From Pseudomonas sp. NFR16 (GTDB taxonomy: Bacteria > Pseudomonadota > Gammaproteobacteria > Pseudomonadales > Pseudomonadaceae): DNA of 64,000 nt. Shown here in pieces: positions 1 to 9,363 of this stretch. A program made the position numbers and the translations under genes. Positions within the stretch are counted from its first letter, which is position 1, and every line of letters begins with the position of its first letter. Location of the stretch: the NCBI RefSeq assembly GCF_900108875.1, contig NZ_FNYJ01000009.1, positions 1 to 64,000 on the forward strand, read 5' to 3'. The notes under the pieces are model-generated. The model ran no database searches. It was not told where the DNA came from and saw nothing but the letters and a program-made list of their open reading frames with translations.

Positions 1-630
1 ACCGGGCAGACCTTCGTCGCCATCGACTCGGGCGCCAACGTCAATTTCGACCGTCTGCGCCATGTCGCCGAGCGCGCCGAACTGGGCGAAGGTCGCGAGG
101 CGATCATTGCCGTGACCATTCCCGAGCAGCCGGGCAGTTTCAAGGCGTTCTGCGAGGCCGTCGGCAAGCGTCAGATCACCGAATTCAACTACCGCTACCA
201 CACCGACCGCGAGGCGCACATCTTCGTCGGCGTGCAGACCCACCCGGAAAACGACCCGCGCAAGGCGCTGATCGCCAGCCTCTCGGCGCAGGGCTTTCCG
301 GTACTGGACCTGACCGACAACGAACTGGCCAAGCTGCACCTGCGGCACATGGTCGGCGGCCATTCGGAACGGGTCAGCGATGAAGTAGTGCTGCGCTTCG
401 AATTCCCCGAGCGACCGGGCGCGCTGTTCAACTTCCTCAACAAACTGGGCGGCAAGTGGAACATCTCGATGTTCCACTACCGCAACCATGGCGCCGCCGA
501 CGGCCGCGTGGTGGCCGGGCTGGTCGTGCCGGAGGAAGAGCGCCATCTGGTGCCGCAAGCGCTGGCGGAAATCGGTTATCCGTATTGGGACGAGAGCAAC
601 AACCCGGCGTACAAACTGTTTCTCGGCTGA
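1..630 (+). CDS. ilvA: Threonine dehydratase, biosynthetic (3' part)
   Basis: The frame is open from base 1 and ends in TGA at 630, so this is the C-terminal 209 residues of a gene that begins outside the window. It shows two ACT-like repeats, each opening with a P-E-x-P-G turn (IPEQPGSFKAF and FPERPGALFNF), the regulatory domain typical of biosynthetic, isoleucine-inhibited IlvA. The family deaminates threonine to 2-oxobutanoate, the first step of isoleucine synthesis, in the cytoplasm; the PLP catalytic domain is not in the window. The GTG at 112 is an internal codon, not a start. The only plus-strand gene in the first 24 kb. Confidence 0.93.
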   Translation, partial: TGQTFVAIDSGANVNFDRLRHVAERAELGEGREAIIAVTIPEQPGSFKAFCEAVGKRQITEFNYRYHTDREAHIFVGVQTHPENDPRKALIASLSAQGFPVLDLTDNELAKLHLRHMVGGHSERVSDEVVLRFEFPERPGALFNFLNKLGGKWNISMFHYRNHGAADGRVVAGLVVPEEERHLVPQALAEIGYPYWDESNNPAYKLFLG

Positions 631-707
631 GTCGCCACTGCGGATCCCGGCGGGGGTGAGCCAACGGTCTCTAACGCCCCTTAGGTCTACGGCGAACACC
701 CCGACGC

Positions 708-773
708 CTTCCCGGCTAAAGCCGGTCCTACGAAAAGCTTGCGGCATCTGTAGGATCGGCTTCAGCCGGGAAG
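708..773. repeat. REP-like inverted repeat pair
   Basis: Two arms face each other: CTTCCCGGCTAAAGCCGG (continuing TCCTAC) at 708-731 and GTAGGATCGG followed by CTTCAGCCGGGAAG at 750-773. This is the arrangement of Pseudomonas REP elements placed just after genes, here behind ilvA. A related pair occurs at 9522-9586. Confidence 0.75.
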
Positions 774-816
774 AGGCTGATACATCCGCTGGATACTCAG
801 CGCCCGGAATTCAGTC

Positions 817-842
817 TTCGCGAGCAAGCTCGCTCCTACAGG
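817..842. repeat. Second REP-type repeat
   Basis: The sequence GCGAGCAAGCTCGC (820-833) is a short palindrome followed by TCCTACAGG, a form common as dispersed intergenic repeat in Pseudomonas genomes. It lies in the ilvA/lipoprotein intergenic gap; the rest of 631-986 holds no convincing gene. Confidence 0.6.
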
Positions 843-986
843 TCCTGTGGCCCGTTCCCGAAACCAGTCAGCGCCGCGTTACCCTTTTAGGAGCGCGCTG
901 GTCTCTGAGCCGCATCCGGACGATCGGCTGCGCAGCAGTCGTAAAACCGGTTGATGCGTTGTGCCTGTCACACGCATACATCCAGA

Positions 987-1853
987 TCATTGGGCTGGCG
1001 CTGCCTCGGGCGCAGGTTCGGCGGCGGGCGTCGCGTTGACTTCAGGCGATGGCGCGGGTGCTGGGGCTGGCTCCGCTGGCGTGGCAGTCTCAGCTTTCAG
1101 TGGCTCAGGCTCTGCCGGGGCAGGCATGGTCTCACTGCCCTGATCCGCTGCTGTGGCAGACGGCGTGGCAGGCGTACTCAACGCTGCCGGAACCGGCGCG
1201 GGGGCGGCTGCCGGCGCGGCTTCAACCGGTTTCTGCTCATTCAACGCCGCGGCCTTGGCGGGAGCAGGCTCCGGCATGCCCAAGTCGGTCTTGGGTTTTT
1301 CTTCAATGTGCGCAGCTTTCTTCACCTCCGGCGGCAGGAAATTTTCCACCAGCGCGAAGAAACGATCATAAAACTTGGAGGACGCCACCGTCTCACTGGC
1401 CACCTTGACCATCGAGTCGTCCGTCGAGCCGATCGGCATCGAGACAGAGCCCAGCACGCCGACACCCAGGCTCGCCGAGTTGTTGACCTTCTTCAGCGCA
1501 TAACGGTCCTGCAGGGCGTTGGCGAACATCGTCGCCTTGGCGTCCGCGCCACCGTCGGCAGCACACACCACATTGAAGCTGATCTCCATGTGGGTTTCGC
1601 CGGTCTGCTGGAAGCTCTTGTGGCCGCTGATCATTTTCGGATCGCTGCTGGTGATGATGTATCCCTGGCTGAGCAACGCGCGCCGCCCTGCCTCGCACGT
1701 GGCAGCATCGGACACTGGATAGTTGCGTGAGAACGTACCGGCGTCGTCGAAGTTTTCATGCTCGTAGATAGCCTGCTTCTTTGACGAGCAGCCTGCGGCG
1801 GCCAGCAGGGTCAATGCCCAGCATGCGGTACGAAAGCTCAGTAATTTAGACAT
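987..1853 (-). CDS. DUF2242 family lipoprotein
   Basis: Predicted 288-residue lipoprotein. The start at 1853 (MSKLLSFRTAC...) gives a clean type II signal peptide with the lipobox LAAAGC at about residues 17-22; longer upstream starts would bury it. Residues ~30-170 match what I recall of DUF2242 (ENFDDAGTFSRNYP, then a region rich in charged residues). The C-terminal ~110 residues are low-complexity Ala/Pro/Glu, probably an extended periplasmic spacer. Function is unknown; envelope location is inferred from the lipobox. Confidence 0.8.
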   Translation of the reverse strand: MSKLLSFRTACWALTLLAAAGCSSKKQAIYEHENFDDAGTFSRNYPVSDAATCEAGRRALLSQGYIITSSDPKMISGHKSFQQTGETHMEISFNVVCAADGGADAKATMFANALQDRYALKKVNNSASLGVGVLGSVSMPIGSTDDSMVKVASETVASSKFYDRFFALVENFLPPEVKKAAHIEEKPKTDLGMPEPAPAKAAALNEQKPVEAAPAAAPAPVPAALSTPATPSATAADQGSETMPAPAEPEPLKAETATPAEPAPAPAPSPEVNATPAAEPAPEAAPAQ

Positions 1854-2114
1854 CGAACATCCCGGGAAAAAGGTCGACACAATAGTGGACCGAAGGAAAC
1901 GCCGGTAAGTCTGCAACAAGGCTGGCACCGGATCAACGCACAGTTTGCAACCGTGTGGATACATCGAACTTTTCATCGGCGCGACTCGCCACGTGCACGC
2001 GACTGACGGGCGTTTCATGACTGTGGGCGTCTGACAACGCCGCAGCTCGGATATCGCCGGACGGAAGCGGGAATCGACTGACGGTCGTCAGCGACCCGCT
2101 CCCGCCCGATACGC

Positions 2115-3380
2115 TCAGACCTGGCCGTGTTCGAGCTTCACGCCCAGGAACTCCAGCGCACGCCAGTAGCCTGGATAGGTCTTGGCGACGCAATCCGGGT
2201 CCTGAATCCGAACCCCCGAGACCTTGAGCCCGGCCAGCGCGAAACACATGGCGATGCGATGGTCCGAATGGGTGTCGATCAGCGCATGGCTGCTGGTACC
2301 GGCCAGGCTCGGGTCGGACGCCACCAGCAAGTCGTCGCCCTCTACCGAGGCCAGCCCGGGACGCACTTGATTGAGCCCGTCATGCAGCGCCTGCACACGA
2401 TCGCACTCTTTGACTCGCAGGTTGGCCAGATCGACAAAACGCACCGGCGTCTCATTGAAAGCCGCCAGCACCGCCAGCGTAGGAATCGCATCCTGCATCT
2501 GCGAGCCGTTGATCACCGCCGGCATCTTCGGGAATTGCGCGATCACATCCATCGCCTTGGCATCAGGCTGGGTAAACGCCTGGGCAGCGACGCCCAGATC
2601 GATATTGCCGGCGGTCAGGGCCTGCGCAGCCCACAGATAGGTGGCGGCAGAAGCATCCGGCTCTACATGATAATCGCAGGCGGTGTAACCGGTCGGCGAT
2701 ACACGCCACAGCGCCTCATCGACGACTTCAACCTCAGCACCGAAAGCGCGCATGCAGGCGATGGTCAGATCGATGTAACCGCGAGCGCCGATTTCCTTGC
2801 CGGTCAAAGCCACCTCGATCGGCGCATCGCCGCACGCGGCCACCATCAGCAGTGCGGAAACGTACTGGCTGGACAGACCGCCGTCGATTTCGAAACGGGT
2901 GGCCTTGATCGAACCGTTGCCGTGAATGACCACCGGCGGGCAGCCCGTCGCGCTTTCGGCATCCAGCCCGCCTTTGCGCAATGATTCGAGCAAAGGACCG
3001 ATCGGGCGCTTCTGCATGTAATGGTCGCCGTCCAGCGTGACACTGCCGTTGACCGTGCAGACCGCCGCCGTGAGAAAACGCACCGCAGTGCCCGCATTGC
3101 CCAGAAATAGCGGACCTTCAGGCACCTCGAGGCGACCCGAACTGGTGACGACGAAGCTGGTGTCGTCCGGCTCGTCGATGACCACGCCCATCTGCCTCAG
3201 CGCGTTGGACATATGGCGAGTGTCGTCGCTTTTCAGCGCGCCACGCAGATGACTGGTGCCCTTGGCCAGGGCCGCCAGCAGCAACGCGCGGTTGGTGATC
3301 GACTTCGAACCCGGCGGTGAAACATGCCCCGTCAACGGTACACCCGGCGGGATCACAGTGATGGTTTGGTTCATGCCCAT
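2115..3380 (-). CDS. aroA: 3-phosphoshikimate 1-carboxyvinyltransferase (EPSP synthase)
   Basis: 421 residues, the usual length of a free-standing EPSP synthase. It transfers enolpyruvate from PEP to shikimate-3-phosphate in the chorismate pathway. Visible motifs: N-terminal PPGSKSITNRALLLAAL, GNAGTAVRFL near residue 95, RPIGPLLESL, and LRVKECDR near residue 330. The GNAGTA form is that of class I (glyphosate-sensitive) enzymes rather than the GNSGT form of class II. A GGAG about 10 bases upstream supports the start at 3380. Pseudomonads also carry aroA fused to or next to tyrA, so this is probably a second EPSP synthase gene; that is recalled, not seen here. Confidence 0.9.
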   Translation of the reverse strand: MGMNQTITVIPPGVPLTGHVSPPGSKSITNRALLLAALAKGTSHLRGALKSDDTRHMSNALRQMGVVIDEPDDTSFVVTSSGRLEVPEGPLFLGNAGTAVRFLTAAVCTVNGSVTLDGDHYMQKRPIGPLLESLRKGGLDAESATGCPPVVIHGNGSIKATRFEIDGGLSSQYVSALLMVAACGDAPIEVALTGKEIGARGYIDLTIACMRAFGAEVEVVDEALWRVSPTGYTACDYHVEPDASAATYLWAAQALTAGNIDLGVAAQAFTQPDAKAMDVIAQFPKMPAVINGSQMQDAIPTLAVLAAFNETPVRFVDLANLRVKECDRVQALHDGLNQVRPGLASVEGDDLLVASDPSLAGTSSHALIDTHSDHRIAMCFALAGLKVSGVRIQDPDCVAKTYPGYWRALEFLGVKLEHGQV

Positions 3381-3509
3381 GGTCCAGCTCTCCAAATTCG
3401 AAATCAGGCAGTGCGCAGCGCTGCATTAAGCGAGCCGGCAATCATGTCATTTCTCGCCGCTCTGTGCAGCATCTCGTCGCCTTCCAGACAGCGGAACATC
3501 GGACAGGAG

Positions 3510-4463
3510 TCATCGATTGCCCTGCCGACCCAAGCGGTATTCCCTGCCGACCTGCATGAGGGCGCGCAGCGTATCGGTGTCAGGCTGATAGCCCAGAACC
3601 TGCCTCGCCCGCGAGCAGTCAACGGTCAGTGAACCGCACAGCTGGGTGTACAGATCGCCCTTGCCCGCAGCCTTGAGCATGACGGCCAGCAACGCGCCAG
3701 GCACCGGCAAGGCGAAGACGCGCTTGCCCATTCCCTGCGCCAGCGCGCCCAGCATCTGGTGAGTCGACACGTCACTGCCATCGCTGGCCAGAAACGTCTG
3801 GCCTGCTGCATCCGGATGCTGGCAGGCCAACGCAATCAAGGTCGCGAGATTGTCGACGGAAATGATGCTGCGTGCGTTGCGAACCAGCGCGAAGGGACTG
3901 GGAATGCCTTTCTCGACCACTTTCAGCAGCGTCCTGAAATTGCCCGGCGCGTTGGCCCCGTACACAAGTGGAGGACGTATTATCACCCACTCCATGGTTG
4001 CGCCGTCGAGCAACTGGCGCAGACCGATTTCAGCCTCCAGCTTGGAGCGCGCGTAGTCGGCGACCGGATGAGGCGTTGAAGTTTCGGAGAAGCGCTGAGT
4101 CCCGGACTCGTTGCCGTTGACGCCAATCGAGCTGATGAAGACAAAGCGCCGGACGCCGGCCGACAGCGCTTCTCGGGCCAGCTGCAGCGTCGCGTCGCAG
4201 TTCACCGCCTGATACAGATCAGCCGAGTCGCCCTGTTTATCGAGCACATGCGCTCTGCCAGCCAGGTGAACCACGCAGTCAATGCCGTTGAGCATCCCGC
4301 TGATGGCCTGCGGATCTGTGAAGTCGGTCGCGATGTATTTCACGCCGACCACCGAACCCTTGCCGCTGCGGCAGATGCCCGTGACGTCCTGAGATTGATC
4401 CATCAGCAGCTGACAGAGTCGGGTGCCGATGAATCCGCTGGCGCCTGTTACAAGTATCCGCAT
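3510..4463 (-). CDS. NAD-dependent epimerase/dehydratase (nucleotide-sugar type)
   Basis: 317-residue extended SDR. The Rossmann motif GASGFIG is at residues 7-13, SSIGVNG marks the catalytic Ser region, and YARSK (YxxxK) lies near residue 145. These place it with UDP-sugar 4-epimerases/dehydratases; the overall look is that of WbpV/WbjF-like enzymes of O-antigen synthesis, but no other polysaccharide genes lie nearby, so the substrate is open. Transcribed toward aroA, separated by about 130 bases. Ends of the tRNA cluster lie upstream across a terminator. Confidence 0.78.
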   Translation of the reverse strand: MRILVTGASGFIGTRLCQLLMDQSQDVTGICRSGKGSVVGVKYIATDFTDPQAISGMLNGIDCVVHLAGRAHVLDKQGDSADLYQAVNCDATLQLAREALSAGVRRFVFISSIGVNGNESGTQRFSETSTPHPVADYARSKLEAEIGLRQLLDGATMEWVIIRPPLVYGANAPGNFRTLLKVVEKGIPSPFALVRNARSIISVDNLATLIALACQHPDAAGQTFLASDGSDVSTHQMLGALAQGMGKRVFALPVPGALLAVMLKAAGKGDLYTQLCGSLTVDCSRARQVLGYQPDTDTLRALMQVGREYRLGRQGNR

Positions 4464-4543
4464 GATCGAGACTCGCTGTCCTTAAGTTGTCCGAATGATA
4501 AGCGCAGAAACCCTCACAGCGCCGATGGCTTTCTGTCAGGCAC

Positions 4544-4573
4544 AAAAAAAGCGACGCTAAGGTCGCTTTTTTT
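4544..4573 (-). terminator. Bidirectional rho-independent terminator
   Basis: A-tract, then AGCGAC-gctaag-GTCGCT, then a run of seven T. Because both flanks are A/T tracts it can end the tRNA transcript on the minus strand and reads from the other side too. Confidence 0.8.
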
Positions 4574-4610
4574 GTCGCTTCAAGGAGTTCAAGGGCCTTG
4601 AGGCTATGTA

Positions 4611-4687
4611 TGGCGCAGCGGACGGGACTCGAACCCGCGACCCCCGGCGTGACAGGCCGGTATTCTAACCGACTGAACTACCGCTGC
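4611..4687 (-). tRNA. tRNA-Asp (GTC), copy 2
   Basis: 77 nt including encoded CCA. On the minus strand it reads GCAGCGGTAGTTCAGTCGG..., anticodon loop CTGTCAC, and T-arm GGTTCGAGTCC; acceptor GCAGCGG pairs with CCGCTGC. Identical to the copy at 4818-4894. Confidence 0.97.
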
Positions 4688-4817
4688 GTGTCGCACAGAC
4701 TTTCATCTGCTTAACTCTTTTGAAACGGGTTGAAACCTGTTTCGTATGACTCTGATCGATCGCCTTGGCGTTCAATCTCAAACCCGGCTCTGAAAACAAA
4801 ACCCGATCTGTAAAATA

Positions 4818-4894
4818 TGGCGCAGCGGACGGGACTCGAACCCGCGACCCCCGGCGTGACAGGCCGGTATTCTAACCGACTGAACTACCGCTGC
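4818..4894 (-). tRNA. tRNA-Asp (GTC), copy 1
   Basis: 77 nt with encoded CCA, same sequence as the copy at 4611-4687; tandem tRNA-Asp genes 130 bases apart, presumably one transcript with tRNA-Val. Confidence 0.97.
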
Positions 4895-4959
4895 GCAGTG
4901 TGGACTTATCGTCCTGCTGAATCTCAGTAACCTTCAGCGTGTCTTGCAACTCTCAACGA

Positions 4960-5035
4960 TGGTGGGTGATGACGGGATCGAACCGCCGACCCTCTGCTTG
5001 TAAGGCAGATGCTCTCCCGGCTGAGCTAATCACCC
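4960..5035 (-). tRNA. tRNA-Val (TAC)
   Basis: 76 nt with encoded CCA. Minus-strand read begins GGGTGATTAGCTCAGCC, anticodon loop CTTACAA (TAC), T-arm GGTTCGATCC, acceptor closing ATCACCC. First gene of the Val-Asp-Asp cluster. Confidence 0.97.
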
Positions 5036-5155
5036 TTTGCTTCGCTGAGGCCGCGAAATTTACGCAGGTGCCGAACCTAAGTCAATAGCCTGCTTGAAGT
5101 TTTTTTCAAAAAAGCGGTTTTCGCTGACTGGCATGAAAAGCCAGGCAAGGAACGA

Positions 5156-5181
5156 AAAAGCGAGCCCGAAGGCTCGCTCTT
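5156..5181 (-). terminator. Rho-independent terminator after the SDR gene
   Basis: AGCGAGCC-cgaa-GGCTCGCT hairpin with a T-run on the minus strand, 40 bases beyond the stop of the gene at 5221. It closes the long minus-strand biosynthetic run. Confidence 0.85.
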
Positions 5182-5220
5182 GATTCACTCGCAGCGCGCG
5201 GCGGAAAGTTGCCGCCGCGC

Positions 5221-6009
5221 TCAATCCACATAAATCATCTTCTTGCTCATGCCGCCATCGACCACGAATTCCTGCCCCGTGACAAACCCGGCATTCTTCG
5301 ACAACAGCCATGCCACCGCGGCGGCAACATCTTCCACAGTCCCTACCCTGCCGGCAGGATGCTGCGCGTGATCGGCGTCGGACAATGGCTCGGCGCGCCG
5401 CACAGACGGGTCGCGGGCATCGATCCAGCCGGGGCTGACGGCATTGACCCGAACCTCTGGGCCCAGGCTCATGGCCAACGCGTGCGTCAGAGCCAGTAAC
5501 CCGCCCTTGCTTGCCGCGTAAGCCTCGCTGTCAGGCTCGGATTGACGCGCGCGGGTCGAGCTCAGATTGACGATGCTTCCGCCGTGCGCCCGCAGATAAG
5601 GGGCGCAATGCTTGGCGAGCAGCATCGGCCCGCTCAGATTGACCGCCAGCACGCGGTTCCAGTGCGACAGATCAAGACTCTCGAGGACCGTGTTATGAGG
5701 ATCGGCCACCGCCGCGTTGCACACCAGTGCATCCAGACGCCCGAACATGCCGAGCACTTCGGCGACGCCATCCACCACTTGTGGTTCGCTGGAGACGTCC
5801 ATAGCAATGAACGAAGCATTCTCGCCCAGCACATCCGCCACGGCCGCGCCGCGCTGACGGTCCACATCGGTCAGCACGACCTGCCAGCCTTCAGTGACCA
5901 GCCAGGCAGCGATTGCCAGGCCGATCCCCCGAGCGGCGCCGGTCACCAACGCGACCCGACCGTTATGCACGCCGGTCGCGCCCACCGTCCACTCATTCAC
6001 AGGCGGCAC
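5221..6009 (-). CDS. Short-chain dehydrogenase/reductase
   Basis: 262-residue classical SDR. Cofactor motif TGAARGIG at about residues 24-31, NAAV (structural NNAG position) near 98, catalytic Ser in NLSST, and YAASK (YxxxK) near 165. C-terminal EFVVDGGMS is the usual substrate/cofactor loop end. It follows metZ by 12 bases and is last before the terminator at 5156, so it is probably cotranscribed with metZ/purF. Substrate unknown. Confidence 0.88.
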   Translation of the reverse strand: MPPVNEWTVGATGVHNGRVALVTGAARGIGLAIAAWLVTEGWQVVLTDVDRQRGAAVADVLGENASFIAMDVSSEPQVVDGVAEVLGMFGRLDALVCNAAVADPHNTVLESLDLSHWNRVLAVNLSGPMLLAKHCAPYLRAHGGSIVNLSSTRARQSEPDSEAYAASKGGLLALTHALAMSLGPEVRVNAVSPGWIDARDPSVRRAEPLSDADHAQHPAGRVGTVEDVAAAVAWLLSKNAGFVTGQEFVVDGGMSKKMIYVD

Positions 6010-6021
6010 TCACTGCGCGAC

Positions 6022-7233
6022 TCACAGCGCAGCCAGGCCGCGCGCGAGGTCCACCTTGAGGTCGGCGACGTCTTCCAGACCGACCGCCACGCGGATCAGG
6101 CTGTCGCGAATACCGGCGGCCTCACGCTCCTGCGGCGACAGGCGGCCGTGAGAGGTGGTGCTCGGGTGGGTGATGGTGGTCTTGGTATCGCCCAGGTTCG
6201 CGGTGATCGAGATCAGGCGTGTAGCGTCGATGAAACGCCACGCGCCGTCCTTGCCGCCCTTGACCTCGAAACTCACCACGGCACCGAACGCCTTCTGCTG
6301 GCGCTTGGCGAGTTCGTGCTGCGGGTGACTCTCCAGACCGGCGTAGTGAACGCGCTCCACACCGTCCTGCTGCTCCAGCCACTGCGCCAGCTCCAGCGCG
6401 CTCTGGCAATGGGCGCGCATGCGGATGTTCAGCGTTTCCAGGCCTTTGAGGAACAGCCACGCATTGAACGGGCTCAGGCTTGGGCCGGCGGTACGCAGAA
6501 AACCGACCACTTCCTTCATGTGCTCGCTGCGCCCGACAACCACGCCACCCATGGCGCGTCCCTGACCGTCGATGAACTTGGTCGCCGAATGTACGACCAC
6601 GTCGGCACCCATGCGCAGCGGCTGTTGCAACGCAGGCGTACAGAAGCAGTTATCGACGACCAGCAGTGCGCCCTTCGCGTGGGCGATCTCCGCCAGCGCG
6701 GCGATATCGACCAGTTCAGCCAGCGGGTTGGACGGTGATTCGACGAAGAGCAACCGGGTATTGGGCTTGATGGCCGCGTCCCAGCCCGACAACTCAGCCA
6801 GCGGGACGTAATCGACCTGCACGCCGAAACGTTTGAAGTACTTCTCGAACAGGCTGATGGTGGAGCCGAACACACTTTTGGAGACCAGCACGTGGTCACC
6901 TGCGCTGCACAGGCTCATCACGGTCGCCAGAATGGCGGACATGCCCGTGGACGTTGCTACGGCCTGCTCTGCACCTTCCAGCGCGGCGATGCGCTCTTCG
7001 AACGAATGCACCGTCGGGTTGGTGTAACGCGAGTAGACGTTGCCCGGCTTGTCTCCGGCGAACGTCGCGGCCGCGTCGGCTGCAGTGCGGAACACGTAGC
7101 TGGACGTGAAAAACAATGGATCGCTGTGTTCGCTCTCCGGCGTACGGTGCTGTCCAGCACGCACGGCGAGGGTGTCGAAACCCACGCCGTCGAGATCGCT
7201 GTCCAGTCGACCGGCATCCCATTCCTGAGTCAT
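6022..7233 (-). CDS. metZ: O-succinylhomoserine sulfhydrylase
   Basis: 403 residues, PLP-dependent Cys/Met metabolism enzyme. The PLP lysine lies in SATKFIDGQGR near residue 210; other family signatures are YSRYTNPTV near 70, ATSTGMSAI near 95 and LLFVESPSNP near 160. In Pseudomonas this position, directly downstream of purF, belongs to metZ, which sulfhydrylates O-succinylhomoserine to homocysteine in methionine synthesis. The context favours MetZ over MetB/MetC. Separated by 21 bases from purF. Confidence 0.93.
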   Translation of the reverse strand: MTQEWDAGRLDSDLDGVGFDTLAVRAGQHRTPESEHSDPLFFTSSYVFRTAADAAATFAGDKPGNVYSRYTNPTVHSFEERIAALEGAEQAVATSTGMSAILATVMSLCSAGDHVLVSKSVFGSTISLFEKYFKRFGVQVDYVPLAELSGWDAAIKPNTRLLFVESPSNPLAELVDIAALAEIAHAKGALLVVDNCFCTPALQQPLRMGADVVVHSATKFIDGQGRAMGGVVVGRSEHMKEVVGFLRTAGPSLSPFNAWLFLKGLETLNIRMRAHCQSALELAQWLEQQDGVERVHYAGLESHPQHELAKRQQKAFGAVVSFEVKGGKDGAWRFIDATRLISITANLGDTKTTITHPSTTSHGRLSPQEREAAGIRDSLIRVAVGLEDVADLKVDLARGLAAL

Positions 7234-7254
7234 GCCGCCTGCTCCTTGTCTGGA

Positions 7255-8763
7255 TTAGTTGTTGTACAGATCGATGATCGCGCTGACCGCCTGAGTCTTG
7301 GCCTTGGAGGCGTCGTTACGCGCCTGCTCGATCCGGTTCAGGTAGTGCTCGTCGATGTCACCGGTCACGTACTTGCCGTCGAAAACCGAGCAGTCGAAAT
7401 TATCGATCTTGATTTTCTTGCTGCCACTGACCGCTTCGATCAGGTCGTTCAGATCCTGATAAACCAGCCAGTCGGCACCGATGAGGTCGGCCACGTCCTG
7501 GGTGGAACGGTTATGAGCGATCAGCTCGTGAGCACTCGGCATGTCGATGCCGTAGACGTTGGGGAAGCGCACGGCCGGGGCCGCGGAACAGAAATACACG
7601 TTCTTGGCACCGGCTTCGCGGGCCATCTGAATGATCTGCTTGCAGGTGGTGCCGCGCACAATGGAGTCATCGACCAGCATGACGTTCTTGCCGCGGAACT
7701 CGAGCTCGATGGCGTTGAGCTTCTGGCGTACGGATTTTTTCCGCGCTGCCTGTCCCGGCATGATGAAGGTGCGGCCGATGTAGCGGTTCTTGACGAAGCC
7801 TTCGCGGAACTTGACGCCCAGGTGGTTGGCCAGTTCCAGCGCCGCCGTGCGGCTGGTGTCAGGAATCGGGATGACCACGTCGATGTCGTGATCAGGACGC
7901 TCGCGCAGAATCTTGTCGGCCAGTTTCTCGCCCATGCGCAGGCGCGCCTTGTAGACCGAGATACCGTCGATGATCGAATCCGGACGCGCGAGGTACACGT
8001 GTTCGAAAATGCATGGCGCGTACTTGGGGCTGGTCGCGCACTGACGCGTGTGCAGTTTGCCGTCTTCAGTGATGTACACCGCTTCGCCCGGCGCCAGGTC
8101 ACGGATCAGGGTAAAGCCGAGCACGTCCAGCGCGACGCTTTCGGAAGCGATCATGTACTCGACGCCTTCGTCGGTGTGACGCTGGCCGAACACGATCGGA
8201 CGAATCGCGTCCGGGTCGCGGAAACCGACGATCCCGTAGCCGGTGATCATCGCGACGACTGCGTACCCGCCACGGCAGCGGTTATGCACGTCGGTGACCG
8301 CGGCGAAGATGTCTTCTTCGGTCGGCTGCAGCTTGCCGCGCACGGCCAGTTCATGGGCGAAAACGTTGAGCAGGACTTCCGAGTCGGAGTTGGTGTTGAC
8401 GTGGCGCAGGTCTGATTCGTAAATCTCCTTGGCCAGTTGCTCGACGTTGGTCAGGTTGCCGTTATGCGCCAGCGTGATGCCATAGGGCGAGTTGACGTAG
8501 AACGGCTGGGCTTCGGCCGAAGTCGAGCTGCCCGCTGTTGGATAACGTACGTGACCGATGCCCATGTGCCCGACCAGACGCTGCATATGGCGTTGGTGGA
8601 ACACGTCACGGACCAGACCGTTGTCCTTGCGCAGGAACAACCGGCCGTCATGGCTGGTCACGATACCGGCAGCGTCCTGGCCGCGGTGCTGGAGGACGGT
8701 GAGCGCGTCATACAGCGCCTGATTGACGTTCGACTTGCCGACGATACCGACGATGCCACACAT
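7255..8763 (-). CDS. purF: Amidophosphoribosyltransferase
   Basis: 502 residues starting MCGIVGIVG, which exposes the catalytic N-terminal Cys after Met removal; the start at 8763 is chosen for this reason over an upstream ATG at 8772. An N-terminal class II glutamine amidotransferase half is followed by a PRTase half with VMLVDDSIVRGTT near residue 365. It commits PRPP and glutamine to phosphoribosylamine in purine synthesis. Downstream of cvpA by 12 bases, the conserved cvpA-purF pair. Confidence 0.96.
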   Translation of the reverse strand: MCGIVGIVGKSNVNQALYDALTVLQHRGQDAAGIVTSHDGRLFLRKDNGLVRDVFHQRHMQRLVGHMGIGHVRYPTAGSSTSAEAQPFYVNSPYGITLAHNGNLTNVEQLAKEIYESDLRHVNTNSDSEVLLNVFAHELAVRGKLQPTEEDIFAAVTDVHNRCRGGYAVVAMITGYGIVGFRDPDAIRPIVFGQRHTDEGVEYMIASESVALDVLGFTLIRDLAPGEAVYITEDGKLHTRQCATSPKYAPCIFEHVYLARPDSIIDGISVYKARLRMGEKLADKILRERPDHDIDVVIPIPDTSRTAALELANHLGVKFREGFVKNRYIGRTFIMPGQAARKKSVRQKLNAIELEFRGKNVMLVDDSIVRGTTCKQIIQMAREAGAKNVYFCSAAPAVRFPNVYGIDMPSAHELIAHNRSTQDVADLIGADWLVYQDLNDLIEAVSGSKKIKIDNFDCSVFDGKYVTGDIDEHYLNRIEQARNDASKAKTQAVSAIIDLYNN

Positions 8764-8775
8764 GCGACACAACCC

Positions 8776-9363
8776 CTACTTAGTGGAACTGGATTTACCG
8801 AGCACTTCCTGCGGCGTTGTAGGCGGCAGGAGGTGATCCTTGAACGGAATATCAACAGGTACGCTGATTCCGCTGGCTAGCCACTTGCTGGACATCCCGA
8901 GAATCAGGTTTTTCGACCAGTCAGCGACCATGACAAATTGAGGGAGGAGCCGCGACTCCTGCCACCATTGATCCTGTTGTACCGGGCCCAGGCTCAACAG
9001 CCCTACCGCTACGACCACCAGCAAGCCTCCGCGCGCAGCGCCGAAGACCATGCCCAGAAAACGATCGGTCCCGGAAAGGCCGGTGACGCGAATCAGTTCC
9101 CCGATAAGAAAGTTGACCATGGCGCCGACCAACAGCGTGGCGACGAAAAGAATGGTGCAGCCCGCAATCACGCGTGCCGAAGGTGTTTCGATGTAGTTGA
9201 CCAGATACTGGGCCAGCGAACCGCCAAACATCCAGGCGACGACACCTGCAATGATCCAGGTCAGCAAGGACAGTGCTTCTTTGACGAAGCCGCGCTTGAG
9301 ACTGATCAGAGCGGAGATGGCGACAATTGCAATGATCGCCCAGTCAACCGGAGTAAATGACAC
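8776..9363 (-). CDS. cvpA: CvpA family membrane protein
   Basis: 195 residues with a short cytosolic N-terminus (VDWAIIAIVAISALISL) and four predicted membrane helices within the first ~135 residues, including ALSLLTWIIAGVVAWMFGG and GARGGLLVVVAVGLLSLG. The family was named for colicin V production and is also tied to envelope stress resistance; its molecular role is unsettled. It is placed immediately upstream of purF as in other gammaproteobacteria. Confidence 0.92.
   Translation of the reverse strand: MSFTPVDWAIIAIVAISALISLKRGFVKEALSLLTWIIAGVVAWMFGGSLAQYLVNYIETPSARVIAGCTILFVATLLVGAMVNFLIGELIRVTGLSGTDRFLGMVFGAARGGLLVVVAVGLLSLGPVQQDQWWQESRLLPQFVMVADWSKNLILGMSSKWLASGISVPVDIPFKDHLLPPTTPQEVLGKSSSTK

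Noticed and set aside
987..1730. 259-codon plus-strand ORF opposite the DUF2242 lipoprotein
   Set aside because: Arg/Gly-rich shadow of the minus-strand gene, which has a lipobox and family motifs.
4611..4894. Twin tRNA-Asp genes as an integration site duplication
   Set aside because: Both tRNAs are full length with their own flanks and a shared terminator; no integrase or foreign DNA lies between them.
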